Part shown: one piece after another, positions 1 to 11,707 of the stretch
How positions within the stretch are numbered: position 1 is the first letter of the stretch
Layout of the letters: each line of letters starts with the position of its first letter
NCBI GenBank assembly: GCA_963922205.1
Contig: CAWUHX010000016.1
Span: forward strand, 434,001-498,000
Reading direction: 5' to 3'
DNA from: Romanomermis culicivorax
Lineage: Eukaryota > Nematoda > Enoplea > Mermithida > Mermithidae
DNA: 64,000 bases
Translations under genes and position numbers: made by a program
Notes under the pieces: generated by a model
The model's database searches: none
What the model was told of the DNA's origin: nothing
Seen by the model: the letters and a program-made list of their open reading frames with translations, nothing else

Positions 1-474
1 TGTCTTCCTGTATAGCGTTGTTCCAAGGCAATTGTCGACGCATTGAAAAGTCAGGAGAAAATGGTAATTCGAATTGAAGTTCCTGTTGGATTCTGATCAA
101 TAAACTTGTGTAATGACCAGACGCTGACGATAACAGTAAGTAATATTGGCAGCGATCATTTTCCGATAAATCCTAGAAAATACGTGAACTAAAATATAAA
201 CAGGATTATAACACATTTAATCAAATGAAATTTTGAAATGCAATCCATTATCCATTAAACATGATTTTGCAAAAATTAGCATTCTTTGAAGCGTTTCTCG
301 GACTCTTAGCAAAACAATCATTTTTTCCGTAATGGACCCCTCTCCTAAAATGTTTGGTAATCGGTGACCTTTGGCCCCAAAAAGGTTGCCCGGCCTCCGC
401 CAAATCTTAGTGCTCCGTTGCACGTATGTTACGTGCCCATAAGCAAAGCGCTAATTAGAGAAAAATAAAGCATC

Positions 475-855
475 AAAACATGTAACGGGGCCCGAGGTCT
501 GGGGCATCACTTTTTTGGGCCGGGGTAGTGATTAACCAAAGTTTTAGAGGAGGGGTGGGGTCACTGAAGGAAAAAAATCGATTTTCTCGTCAAAAAAGTC
601 CAAAAATAGTAATTTCTGTCTTAAAAAACTCTAAAAAGTGTCGAAAAAATTGACGTTTCTGACCATTTTTTGTTGGAAAAATTCCAATTTTTCATCAACA
701 AAATCGACATTTTTCAGTAACCAAAAGTATGGGGGTCCCTATGACTACTCATAGGATTGAGAAATCCTGGGGGCGTCGCCCAATGGCCAGCCATATGGCC
801 GAACATTTTTGGAGGTGGTTCCAATAGCACCTTATTCCCCAATTATATAAATGTA
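475..855. mobile_element. Degenerate copy of the 412-438-bp MITE
   Basis: The segment from catgtaacggggcc to the ccaattatat region follows the 35461 element in the same orientation (ccgaggtctgggg, gtatgggggtccc, atggccagccatatggcc). The right end is altered and no target duplication is visible. Confidence 0.6.
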
Positions 856-2424
856 ATGATTACAAAACATATCCCGGAATGTTAAACTCTGCAATGAGAA
901 ACTGGCCGATAAACTTTTTTGTTTTTTTCACCGGCTTGTTTACTGCTTGTTTAATTATATTTTTAGGGCATTGATTATCTACATCTGAAAAATAGTTGAA
1001 TTGAAAATCGCTTGGGAAAGGATCGAGAGAAACTATGGAAATGAATTTGTCCCTGATGTATCTGACAGTTTCGACCATTCGTTGCATAATGTTTCATTTC
1101 TGAACTACATTACTCGCTCGAGTTTCGATAGATAATGCATTCATGAAAGCGCCAAAATTAGACAACAATCGACAGATTAAGAAGGATTTAGGCAGAAACA
1201 TTGTTGAAACTACTGTTGTTCTATCCGACGTTCTTATAGTTTGAAGCGAATGAGGATTTTCGTGACCTTCGCTATTTAAATTGACAAAAAAATAAGAAAA
1301 ACTTGTTACTTAGTTTTGTCAAAGATTTAGACAATTTCCTGATCAGGAACGTATGTATGTGCTGCTAGGAATTCTCCGTACATGTACTATCAAAATAAAC
1401 GTAACGGTCTAATGAAGTGCGTATTAACCGTAACATATTAATGCAGTTCGACTGCACACTACTAACTCGTTTCAAACTTGACTCCACAATTCCTAGTGAA
1501 ATTTACAATATACTTACGACGTGTAATCTTTTGCGTATTTTATGAATCGGTTCATAAAAACATTTGCGCCATATGATTTCATCGGCGCGCTTTCCATAAA
1601 GTAAAGGTTTTAAAAATAAAATCTTCTCGCAATATTCACAAAGCCTACAAACGAAATAATCTTTGAATGACCACAAAAATTTTATAAAACGCAAGTGTGC
1701 TTACCGATTTCTAATGGTTACAGTTTTAGATGAAAATATAAGAGACAAATCGATTGATTCCTGTGTCATAAGGCGATCCAGATATTTAACGCATTCGACG
1801 CTTTCTCTAAAACAAAATTTGAAAATGGAACGACAAAATAATGCCAACCCAGAATTTAGTAGAGCACGTTCAGTATTTGTCTATCAATTAATAACAAAAA
1901 ACTGGATGCAGTAAATAAATCACTGATTCAATATGCAAGTGTTAAATTTTACACCAAAAACTTAACTGCATTATTTGAGATATTGCGAGTAAATCTGTTT
2001 CAAGAAATCGGAGATTACTTTACAAAATCTTAAGAAGTTTATTTATTTACCATATGAAACTTACTTGTAAAGCTTTTTAATCTGAATATCTGCTGGAGTT
2101 GACATTATTAACTTGATTTTCTTGGAACTTTCGAATTTCAATCGTCAAAACAATACTTATCAGTTAATCTCTCAAACCATTCGTGATTCCTGAATCAAAA
2201 ATTCAGTTCTATATAATGTAAAAAATTCTGTCAAGAACACCAAAGTCAAATTATCCGAAAAAACACACGTGTGTTGCCACACATGAACTTGTAGAGTTGA
2301 CGTGCCCCGAATACCCCGAGAAATTTTCGACCGTATGATCAATTATATGCATGCATGCAGGTAGTCAGGAATTTTTTTGGAGGGAGAGGGACACATACGT
2401 TTTTCACTCTACTGTAAAATTGAC
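856..2424. other. Intergenic AT-rich DNA, no gene seen
   Basis: Only short frames with non-coding composition. No recognisable repeat apart from scattered A/T runs. Confidence 0.6.
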
Positions 2425-2432
2425 ATTTCTTA

Positions 2433-2624
2433 CATACCTGTACATGGGGGGACCCCCCCAACTTGGTCAACCCTGTACCCAAAATCATCCAACCCCCCCC
2501 CCCCCCAGTTTGGAAAAATTAAAAAAATTTGCAAAAAAGTGTATGTTTTTTGGCCTTTTTTGGGAAAAATTTTGACTTTTTTCTAGCCCCCCCCCCCCAA
2601 CTGGTCGGAGGTCTTACAGGTATG
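2433..2624. mobile_element. 192-bp MITE, CATACCTGTA termini, TSD ATTTCTTA
   Basis: Ends CATACCTGTA and TACAGGTATG form a 10-bp inverted repeat. The direct repeat ATTTCTTA flanks it at 2425-2432 and 2625-2632. Inside are long C and G runs and a poly-A/T block. No coding capacity. Confidence 0.85.
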
Positions 2625-3124
2625 ATTTCTTACTGGACTTTTTCTTGAAATAAAAAAAAGAAAGCTGCTTTTTCTGACACTTGAAAAATTTCCGAGGGCG
2701 GTGACTTTCCCTAACATCAGCCGATAGGATAACCTGAACTTGGGTAAATTGGGTAACAGTTGTTCGAAAACTCGTAGTAGAAAAAATGTTGGGTCAAATC
2801 TTTTTGGAACTTGGACGCGTGCGTTTGATTTAAATAAACATTCATTCGACCTTACTTTTCCTCGGTAGACAAGGGTTACATGAACGCCGTATAGGGCACT
2901 ATATTCCAAAAACGAATAATTGATAGTCAGCGCCACATCGCATAATCTTGTGATGAACGCAGGCAACTCTGATCGATTGAAATAAATCGAAATGTTGTAC
3001 TGACGAAAGTTTAGGAGCGACTACTCTGTAAAGTCGAAAGGTGATAATTGGAAGGGCCTTCTATAATGGAAAATACCGAAAATTTGTCCGCGCTCCGCGC
3101 CGGATTTCAAATAACCAAAACCCA

Positions 3125-3300
3125 AAATTTTGGCGTGGGGGTCCCAAAATTTCCAAAAAAACTTTTTTGGGGGGAGGTCGAAAAAACTAACTTTTCCCCA
3201 ATTTTATCCAATTTTTATTCCTCCGAGCTTGGGGGTGGGTATAGGGTTTGACCAAGGTGGGAGCGGGGTTCCCTTCACTGTTTTTTCCCGGGGCCTTTTC
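3125..3300. repeat. Repeat shared with 7275-7970
   Basis: Both hold gggggtcccaaaatttcc, a gggaggtcgaaaa block and gggtatagggtt. The second copy is split by the MITE at 7496-7907. Confidence 0.6.
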
Positions 3301-3424
3301 CACAAATAGAGAGAGGGGTCAACATTTTTTTCTCCATTTTCCCGAAGTCGTTTTTTTTGCTTAAAAATGCCCACAGACGCTTTATTTAATGTGTTCTTGA
3401 GCTTTTTCAAGCCTTCTGATGTTT

Positions 3425-4256
3425 TTAGAGCCGTTAATTCATTAAAATTGCAGGAAAAATTGAAACTTTCGAGTTTAAAGTCTAATATACAAGAATTGTG
3501 GAAGAAATTTTCCAGCAAAGAATCCAAGAGCATAATGAGTTTGAATTCCATGGGAAATCGATGATTAAGTCCTCTATTACGACAAGTGAGAGCCCGAAAA
3601 AGATGTCAATGTTTCCGGCGCGAAGCTCCAGAAAATTTTATAAGGTATTGGCATTCTGCGACGCTGGAAAATCAATTTTCCGAACATTTATTCCAAGAAT
3701 TAGATTCGAATTTTGTGTTTGAAAGTCGTAATTTCTAGAATTATATTTGAAAAACTATAAAATCAGTAATTTATTTGTAAACTCTCATGAACTTGGTCGA
3801 AAAAATATATGAGTAGGAAGAGTATAAATTTCCGAAAGGTACTTCCATGAAGCTTTTGAATTGATTTTACGTTAGGAGAGAAACAATCGCATCCAAAAAC
3901 TTAAAGACTTGACGTATTGATCTTTCTCAAAAATTGTGTCAAGGAAAAAATGTGAATCTTCATTAAATAATCATGAGATAATATGTTTAAGATGATGAAA
4001 ACTATTATGAACTGAGTGATAAATGAAGGTAGATTATGCTAAAAGCCGTGCCTGAGCTAATGATAATTAAAATTATAAACGGCGCGGAGCGCCGGAAGAT
4101 ATTGAGATTTTGACCATCTAAATTGCACCAAAATGCACCTTTTCATCAAGGCCAGCAGTAGAAACGCCCAAAAAAATTTCCGTTCTGTGCGGAAAATGCC
4201 CAAAAATTTTTCCGCACAGCCCAAAAAAAGTCCGCACAGCGCGGAACAAAAACCCT
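3425..4256. repeat. Dispersed repeat, partner of 26543-27325
   Basis: From gagccgttaattcatt onward this stretch follows 26543-27325 in the same orientation with many point differences, ending past the CGGCGCGGAGCGCCGG palindrome (4081-4096). The right end ...aaaaaccctg resembles the hAT-like terminus at 7122. Short open frames here are chance. Confidence 0.7.
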
Positions 4257-4929
4257 GATCGGATGATAAAGAGTTCCAGACGTATAACGGTTAAAAAAAT
4301 CAAACTGGAAAGCAAACAGTGGTATGAACTGACTTTATCGTCATTAGATCATGATTGTTGTTGTTTATACAGAAAAAGTCATCAGGATTTAAAATGGCGA
4401 CAGATTCTAATCTACGAATATCAAGCTTAACCTAGCCTTTGAAGTCTATCATCGTAGGACAAACCAGATTTATAACCAACGCAACCAATAACCAAAGATA
4501 AACAGATTAAATCACGAGATGAGACACTCTAGGTGGTAACGAGCAACTATTAAATATGAATGCTAATGAGTGAGTGAAGTAGACATGCTTACGGTCGTTC
4601 CTGAGCTGGATCTTATAGTGAGCTACGATTAAAATAATTGGCGCGAAGCGCCGGAAAATTAAGAGGTTTTGACCTTCTGAAATGCAACGTACTTTCCCGA
4701 CTTAAAAATCCTAAATAATTTTTCGCTATTTGAGGAAAGATCCCAAAATTTTTTCCGCATTTCCAGATTTTTTGTCGATAAAAACACCGATTTGGCGAAA
4801 AAAGCGGTGGTATGGTAAGCGGCGCGCGCACACCGTTTTTTCTCAAATGAGGTCTTTTGAGGAAAAAAATTTTGGGTATGGTTTGGTTCTCATAGTGGAA
4901 AAAAATTTGGGGATTTCACAATCGAAAAG

Positions 4930-5113
4930 CAAGTTGGGGGGGGGACCCCCCCCCCAACTTGGCCAACCCAGTACCCAAAATCATTTACCCCCCCCCCAGT
5001 TGGGAAAAATTAAAAAAATTTGCCAAAAAGTGTATGTTTTTTGGCCTTTTTTGGGAAAAATTTCGACTTTTTCCTACCCCCCCCCCCAACTGGTCGGAGG
5101 TCTTACAGGTATG
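4930..5113. mobile_element. 184-bp MITE of the same family, TSD TCGAAAAG
   Basis: The interior and the right end (TACAGGTATG) match the copy at 2433. The left end is altered to CAAGTTGGGG. TCGAAAAG occurs at 4922-4929 and 5114-5121. It sits inside another repeat (family with the CCGGCGC palindrome). Confidence 0.8.
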
Positions 5114-5901
5114 TCGAAAAGATGCGTTTTGGTGGACTTTAAAAGGTCAAAATCTCAAAATTTTCCGGCGCTTCGCTCCGGTTAGTAGTATAATTATCAT
5201 TATTTTCTATCAAGCGCGGCCGTTAGCATATCTACTTCCACTTACTAATTAATTATCAACAGTTTCTATCAATCAAGTCAGCTCATCTCATTTTCTTATC
5301 TTTAACAGTCAGTATTTCGCTGAAAGAAACAATTTTTCATCATCAATTCTCTCAATTTTTTCTCTCGATGCTTGGAATTTCTCCAACATTTTTAACATGA
5401 ACTTTTGGGTTTATTGAAAATGGAAATTAAAAACATCATTCCAGACTGTGATTTTAGAACTTCTATTCACGAAATCCAGCGTTTTAGAAAGTGAAAAACC
5501 AAAAATTTTTCCGGCGCCCTGCGCCGGGACAAAAAGGAAATAAAATTGGATAATCCTAATTGGAACCACATAAATATGAATAAATAAAGGATAAATTTAT
5601 GACAACTCTGTCGTTAAAATGCTTTCTCTGCTCTTGTAGAACACCAATATAATCTTCATCAGCTCATTTTGACTAACATAACCAGAATTTTCTCAATTGT
5701 TTCCTAATTATTTTTGCAGGTTTCTGAATCCAAAAGCATCAAAATGCTTGGGTATGCTCCTAAAATGCATAAAAAAGCATCCGTAGGCACATTATAAACG
5801 TTTTTTAAAATGTGGAAAATTTTTGGCAAATGAAAAAAATTTTGGGTCCGATTCATACCTGTAAGGGGTCCGACTAGTTGGAGGGGGGGAGTAGGGTGGG
5901 G

Positions 5902-6074
5902 CATACCTGTACTTGAGGGGGGTTGGGGGACGTCCCAACTTGGCCAACCATATACCCAATATCACCCAACCCCCCAGTAAAATTTGCAAAAAAGTGTATG
6001 TTTTTGGCCTTTTTTGGGAAAAATTTCGACTTTTTTCGACCCCTCACCCCAACTGGTCGGAGGTCTTAGGTATG
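5902..6074. mobile_element. 173-bp MITE of the same family, TSD GGGTGGGG
   Basis: Starts CATACCTGTA and ends TTAGGTATG. GGGTGGGG occurs at 5894-5901 and 6075-6082. A partial copy in the opposite orientation lies directly to the left, starting at 5854. Confidence 0.8.
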
Positions 6075-6086
6075 GGGTGGGGGGCC

Positions 6087-7122
6087 CAGGGTTTATTTCC
6101 GTACTCCTTTCAACCGCACTGTGCGGAAATGACCCAAAATTTTTTCCGCACACGAATTCGAAGTTTAAATCATTTGAAAAATGTGTGAAATGAGCGAAAA
6201 TTATAGATTGCTAAGGAAATAATGGAAAGTAATCTGTTTTTCTAGCTCAAAAACATTATTTTAGATTGATTGAGCAAAATTAATAGTTGCTGCTGTCATT
6301 TCTGTGATTAGAGCTGAAGATTTATAGATTTCAATTGATTTTCTAATCGATTCAATTTCAACATTTTGATATTCTAGAATGCTGGAAAATAAGCCTTTTC
6401 AACCTTCATCTCAACAATAAAAGGTTCGCATTTTCAGTCAAAAATCGTGTAGTTTCCCAATGACAAAATTTGTGTTCACAAAGTTCAGAAAACTTCAAGT
6501 GAGAGAAAAAATTCATGAAGATCAATATTAAATCTCAATTTTCAACAAAATCCGAACCTAATACTGAAGATTACTAATTGATGAATGGGATGAGAAACTT
6601 CAAATCATGAAAACCATGCACACTTAACTTCTGATGCGTCACAAAAGAGAATTTTTGAACAAAGGAGCTACTGAAATGTGGAAAAAAGTATTCTAGAGAT
6701 AATTTTTAATACTTTCGGTTTAGATTTTTCCTAGAAAAATGATGGTAATAAATAAATGTGTGGAGAAATGTAGGAAAAATCAGCAAATTCATTTGAAAAT
6801 TGCAATTCACACTACAAAGTGACGAGTTTTACTCACTCTAGCAGAGACATATAAGATTGATGGAAACAATCAGGGACAACCGAGAAATCAAACTAAATTT
6901 CTTTTTGGCTGTGCTTCAGCTTAATTGTAGTTAATATTATAAATTATTTTCATTGCCGGCGCGGAGCGCCGGAAAAATTTGAGATTTTGACCACCAAAAT
7001 GCACCTTTTCATCAATGCCAGCAGTAGAAACGCCCAAAGAAATTTCCGTTCTGTGCGGAAAATGCCCAAAAATTTTTCCGCACAGCCCAAAAAAAGTCCG
7101 CACTGTGCGGAAAAAAACCCTG
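6087..7122. mobile_element. Possible copy of the 26329 hAT-like family
   Basis: Left end CAGGGTTTATTTCCG, right end in aaaaaaaccctg, with CCGCAC/GTGCGG palindromes near both ends. The right part holds the CCGGCGCGGAGCGCCGG palindrome and the gagattttgacc stretch. No clear target duplication was seen. A similar right end occurs at about 4256. Confidence 0.5.
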
Positions 7123-7495
7123 GTGGGAGCAGGCTTTTTTCAGTCATTTTAGAAGCCTGGGCCCCTAAAAGTTTGGAAATGGCTCCTAAAATTTTAGGTC
7201 TAGAGGCCATTTTGGCTCTTAAATTTTGACATATTCATTTATATTTTAGTGAATTGTAGCTGTTTTCATTCAATTTTAAATTGGGGGTCCCAAAATTTCC
7301 AAAATTTTGGGGAGGGGGGTCGAAAAGCTCCCAAAAAAGTCGAAAAAATTTCGAAAACTTTCCAAAAAAAGCCCAAAAAAGCCAGTTTTTTCTTAATTTT
7401 TTCCAGTTTTTCCGAGTTTGAGGGGAGGTTGGGTATAGGGTCCGAATTGGCCCGTTGGGGGTGGAGGTCCCGACATTTGGATATAGGGTTCAACC

Positions 7496-7907
7496 CATAC
7501 AGGGGGGAAGTGCTATGGGAACCCCTTCCCAGAAATCGTCGACCATATGGCTAGCCATTGGGCGACCCCCCCCCCCCAGGATTTTCCAATCCTATGGCTA
7601 GCCATATGGTAGCCCTAGGAACCCCCATAGTTTTAATCGGAAAAATACTGAAAAATGTCAATTTTTGAACAAAAAATGGTCAGAAACGCCAATTTTCTCG
7701 GTGCTTCGCGCCATAAGTACATATTTTATCATTTTTTAGACAAAAATTACTACTTTTTTAACCGTTTTTCGGACATTTATCATAGAAAAAATCGAATTTT
7801 TTTTCCTCCAGGGACCCCTCCCACCAAAATTTTGGGAATTACTGACCCCCGGCCCCAAAAAAGTGCTCCAACCCCCCCCCAGACCTCGGAGCTCCGTTAC
7901 ATGTATG
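7496..7907. mobile_element. 412-bp MITE, longer relative, TSD GTTCAACC, nested
   Basis: Right end TTACATGTATG, left end CATACAGGG (degenerate). GTTCAACC occurs at 7488-7495 and 7908-7915. The interior matches the element at 35461 in reverse orientation, including the ccatatggctagcca and gcgccataag stretches. It interrupts a repeat also found near 3130-3290. Confidence 0.85.
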
Positions 7908-8011
7908 GTTCAACCATGTTGGGGGTGGGGGTCCCCTCCAAACTCTCCCCCAATTACAGGTATGGTCCGGTTATGTGAAAACAATTTTCGAGGAAAAAAA
8001 ACGGTGCGCGC

Positions 8012-8805
8012 CACCGTTTTTTTTTGCACGGACATTTGTGCCAATTGGCACTGAGGGCCAAAAAAATTTGTGCCAATGGCACAAAAAAATCCAGCCTAAA
8101 AACATACTGAAAACTTTTAAAAAGTTTTATGCCAAAAGTTTGATAAAAGCATACTTAACTAAAAGTTACTTTTGCCGCACTAATTTTCAAAAAAATCGTG
8201 TCAACTCTTATTTTTTCTTAAGCACGTCAGTGCGGTAAGAAAAACTGATGAAGGAAGCAGTTTATACGATTCGGAAGGAAATCAGATGCTGCGAGAATTC
8301 AGATATTTTTATACAATTTTTCAGACCGACCGATGTAAATAAATTAAGGATGTCCATAATGATTTTTCCAGAAAACTAAAACGGAAGTCACGTCGCGTAA
8401 ATTTTTGGTTGAAAAATTGCGCCAACAAGGTAAATTTTTCAAACACCAAAAATAAAAATTTCGGTTTCCGATCACACTGGAATGAACAGTGGAAGTTAAC
8501 TAATTCATTTTTCAATCATTGACAATCTCAAAGTTTGTTGCGATCATACAAATCTATTATCGAATACAATTCTTTCAGATTCCTGACTCTTGAGTCTTGA
8601 CTAATATTACACTTAGTAATTGACTCGGCGCCTAGCACCGAGAAAATTCTGCGTTTTCAGCCCCTGAAATGACTAAAAATCAAAGAAATTCGACATTCGA
8701 CTAGTCAAAAAATTTGTGCCAATTGGCACAAACGCAAAAAATTTTTTGTGCCATTTCAAACTTTTTGTGCCAAAAACCATGTTTTGGCACAAGAAAAAAA
8801 CACTG
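8012..8805. mobile_element. Possible hAT-like element with GTGCCA-rich ends
   Basis: Left end CACCGTTTTTTTTTGCAC, right end the complement of CAGTGTTTTTTTCTTG. Both ends are rich in palindromic gtgccaattggcac-type units. Flanks gtgcgcgc and gtgcgatt match in only five of eight positions, so the boundaries are tentative. Confidence 0.4.
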
Positions 8806-8997
8806 GTGCGATTTCAAATTTTAAAACAACTTGAACAGTAATATAGTAGTGAGCGAGTTTTTATAACCAGAAATGACAAACCTGCAGACATTTTCAGATG
8901 AGGAAACAAACCATTATCGAGCGAGAACTACCGTCAATTTTATGAGTCATAAAAATTTTTCGGTCATTGAGTTCTGTTTTGACAGATTTTATGGGTT

Positions 8998-9208
8998 AAA
9001 AGGTCATTCATAAGTGCCTTTTTCGACGGAACGGATCGCCGACAGCTTGAAAACCCCCTTTCGATCAGAAAGGATAACTGCAATTTTCTAGAAAATGGCC
9101 GACGGTAACCCCAACTGAACCGACCGGAACGAAATTTACCCTTTCGTTCGGTAACGTTGAGTTGATTGCCTTCCGTTCCGTCGGAAAAGGCAAGTATAAA
9201 TGATCCTT
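8998..9208. repeat. 211-bp inverted repeat
   Basis: Arms 8998-9034 and 9173-9208 are complementary over about 36 bases with some mismatches (cctttttcgacggaacgg against ccgttccgtcggaaaagg). The centre has cgacggtaac and cggtaacg motifs. No coding. Confidence 0.55.
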
Positions 9209-10136
9209 CAGGCTGACGGTTAAGAAGCAGCAAACCACATTTTTTCGACCAATCAAATTGATAAAACAGTTCCACGCTCTGCAATGTTTTGTAAAAAATA
9301 CCTTTCCTGAACGATCATCATCGTAAGTTTTTAGACATAAAAGAATGAATGAAACCATATACAAAAATGTACTATAAAACACCAGTCATAGCAGACTAAA
9401 ATAACTGGGGAACGATTCACCAAGGTACACGTAATGTGAAAATTGCATAATAAAACGTGAGAAAGTTACATATAAATAGTCGAAGAATTGTAAAATGTGA
9501 CCAATTTGTTACAATATTGTTACACGTTTCGTCTTTTCGAACATTCTTCTAAGGTATCGGAGTATTCTTCGAGAGTAACCAGATCGGCAAATCCACTTTC
9601 TATAAAATTGAATGTTATGTTACTCTCATAAATATTATGAAGATGAGACATAATCTTCAAAATCGTCTACTTCTCACTATCATTGAAAGATATAATCGAA
9701 TGAGCTAACAAATTTCCCATGCCATATAGTATGTGGTTCAACAAAAAATAATACAACATACGAAGTATAAACAATTAATTTTATATGACAGATCCTGCAA
9801 GAATAAAGTTGGCAGTCGCGATCAGAAAATTATTGCTGCGATCTGACAGTCATATTTGAGAGAATCAAGATGAGAATAAGTATCGCGCTATTGTGCTCAT
9901 GTTTTTTCGATCCTGTGTGTTACAGTGAAAAGTAGTAAAATCGCTAGCATTTTCTGCAAAGTAATACTGCCAAAGAACGTTAATCATTTTGGGTTGTACC
10001 AAGTATAAAAACTTTTCACCATAATCGGTAAAAAGTACGCTTTCTTTTTCCCATTCATAGCTTAGTTTTACTTAGACCAACCATGCATCTTAATCTCATG
10101 ACAATATACAGTCTGTTTTTATGGAAATGCTTGTAA
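9209..10136. other. Intergenic AT-rich DNA, no gene seen
   Basis: Searched both strands for the missing terminal RhoGEF exon and found no convincing acceptor plus open frame. No repeat recognised. Confidence 0.5.
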
Positions 10137-11062
10137 GAATTGAAAGCAAGAGCGGGACTACTTGAACCGGCGGGGCTCCTTGAGCTAAATTTGTTTTTAT
10201 CACGTTTTGCTAAGAAATGTAAGAAATTGGTATGACCAAATAAACTTTTTATCATACTCTGCCTCATGGGCTATCTAATAAGTTATATTGACACACTTTG
10301 ATATTGAACATATGGTATACTGGAGGTATGTTTATTGAGGTATAAATTTTTCAATTTTTACACGTTGTCAAACTTCTGAAATTTCCAGCTTTAATCTATT
10401 ACCATTCAAATATTTAATTCATCCTTCATATACCTCGACATACGAGGACTCTGAAAAGGTAATCACTGTTTGTGAAATGTTTTTTTTCATTGGATCAAAA
10501 TTTGAGTGGCTCAAGTAGCCCCATCATTTTGGAAAAAATGGAGTTATTTGAGCCACTGTCAGAAAATGGGAGAAAAACGGTTGTTTATACAGAATACGTA
10601 CTTACAAATGTAAATTAGGTGCTAGAAAGTACAAAGATTTCAGCGATGAGCGAACGGAATCCGCTTTACAGGCAATCCGGGCTGGCATGTCCATTCGAGA
10701 GGCTTATCAGAAGTTTAGAATCCCTTGCACAATATTGAACCGAAAAATTTTGTTAAACGTGTTTTCATCATCAAATGTTTTTTTAAACATCCAAGGTGGC
10801 TCATGTAGCCCCAAGTAACGTTAAAATGAGCATATATATGATATAGCATGTTGGGGCTACTTGAGCCACCCAACCTCATTTTTAAAAACGCATTTTTCTG
10901 AAAATTTCGAAAAATTAACTATATGACATTGAAGCCTCGCTCTTTCTGCGTATATATACCAAGTTTAAACTCTCTGCTCATTGTTTCAAAAAAGTTATGA
11001 AACTTTGTTTGCTCTGAACTATGGAAAAGTGGCTCAAGTAGCCCCGCTTGACGGTACTATTT
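10137..11062. mobile_element. Probable pogo/Tigger-derived element with repeated GGCTCAAGTAGCCCC
   Basis: The motif TGGCTCAAGTAGCCCC or its complement occurs near 10145-10180, 10508, 10545, 10797, 10854 and 11031. The outermost copies face each other, so they may be the termini. The psq-type HTH fragment lies inside. The TA target duplication expected for this superfamily was not confirmed. Confidence 0.5.
10617..10755 (+). pseudogene. pogo/Tigger-type transposase fragment (psq-type HTH)
   Basis: The plus strand reads ARKYKDFSDERTESALQAIR then AGMSIREAYQKFRIPCTILN. This is the N-terminal pipsqueak-type helix-turn-helix of pogo/Tigger transposases (KY..FSEE....A..A...G.S...A...Y.IP..TL). The frame is lost soon after, and the CENPB and DDE domains are missing. 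Confidence 0.75.
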
Positions 11063-11518
11063 TCGATTTTCGTCATTTTTTTTCTAAGCTACCTATCGCA
11101 TAAGGCTGAAAGTTTGTGAGCCTATTGAACTAACCCTTAAAATTTTTTTTTTTGAGTCAAAAATCCTACAGTAACCTTTGTGTAAACGAGTTCAAGGGCA
11201 GACTAATTTTTTGTCATGTTTCCATTTACAAGCATTTTATAAAAAAACTATAGAAATAATCATCGAAACATAGTGTAAAGCTACAAGTAGATTTCTATAA
11301 AAATTATTTACAATATTTAATTTCTTAAAATTAAATTGACAACGTATTTTTGCTACAACCACGCAATTTTAAGCGTTCAGTAATCAATTGTTTGCTGTAA
11401 AAGAATTTTAGAAACCAAAACGCAAATGTTCAACAATTAAACTTCTTTGTTACTCAATCTCGCTATACGGAAAAGATCCCAAAATATTCGAAATACAACG
11501 CGACAGGCATGCGCTTAC

Positions 11519-11707
11519 CACTTGACATCGGAGTCGTAGTGCTAAACAAACTGGTAGAATTGTGACCATTGTTCGTCATCGCCGAGCTATTCGATGAACT
11601 GTTGCTACTATCGACCGAAATTAGCGACTGAGGTCGTTTAGACGACGTCAAATTGAACTTGCTGTTGACGTCGAATGTATTTGATAAAACAGTTTTAGAC
11701 CTGGATG
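11519..11707 (-). CDS. RhoGEF exon 23 (Ser-rich C-terminal region, last exon found)
   Basis: 189 bases, phase 1 in and out, acceptor tttttag. It is Ser/Asn/Thr-rich ([29 protein letters not shown]). It ends at a gtaagc donor. If that donor is skipped, the frame stops at 11463, giving a short C-terminus inside the window; otherwise the terminal exon is further left and was not identified. Confidence 0.75.

Noticed and set aside
5854-5893. Further CATACCTGTA terminus in reverse orientation
   Set aside because: Its opposite end and a target duplication could not be found, so it is kept only as a fragment next to the 5902 copy.
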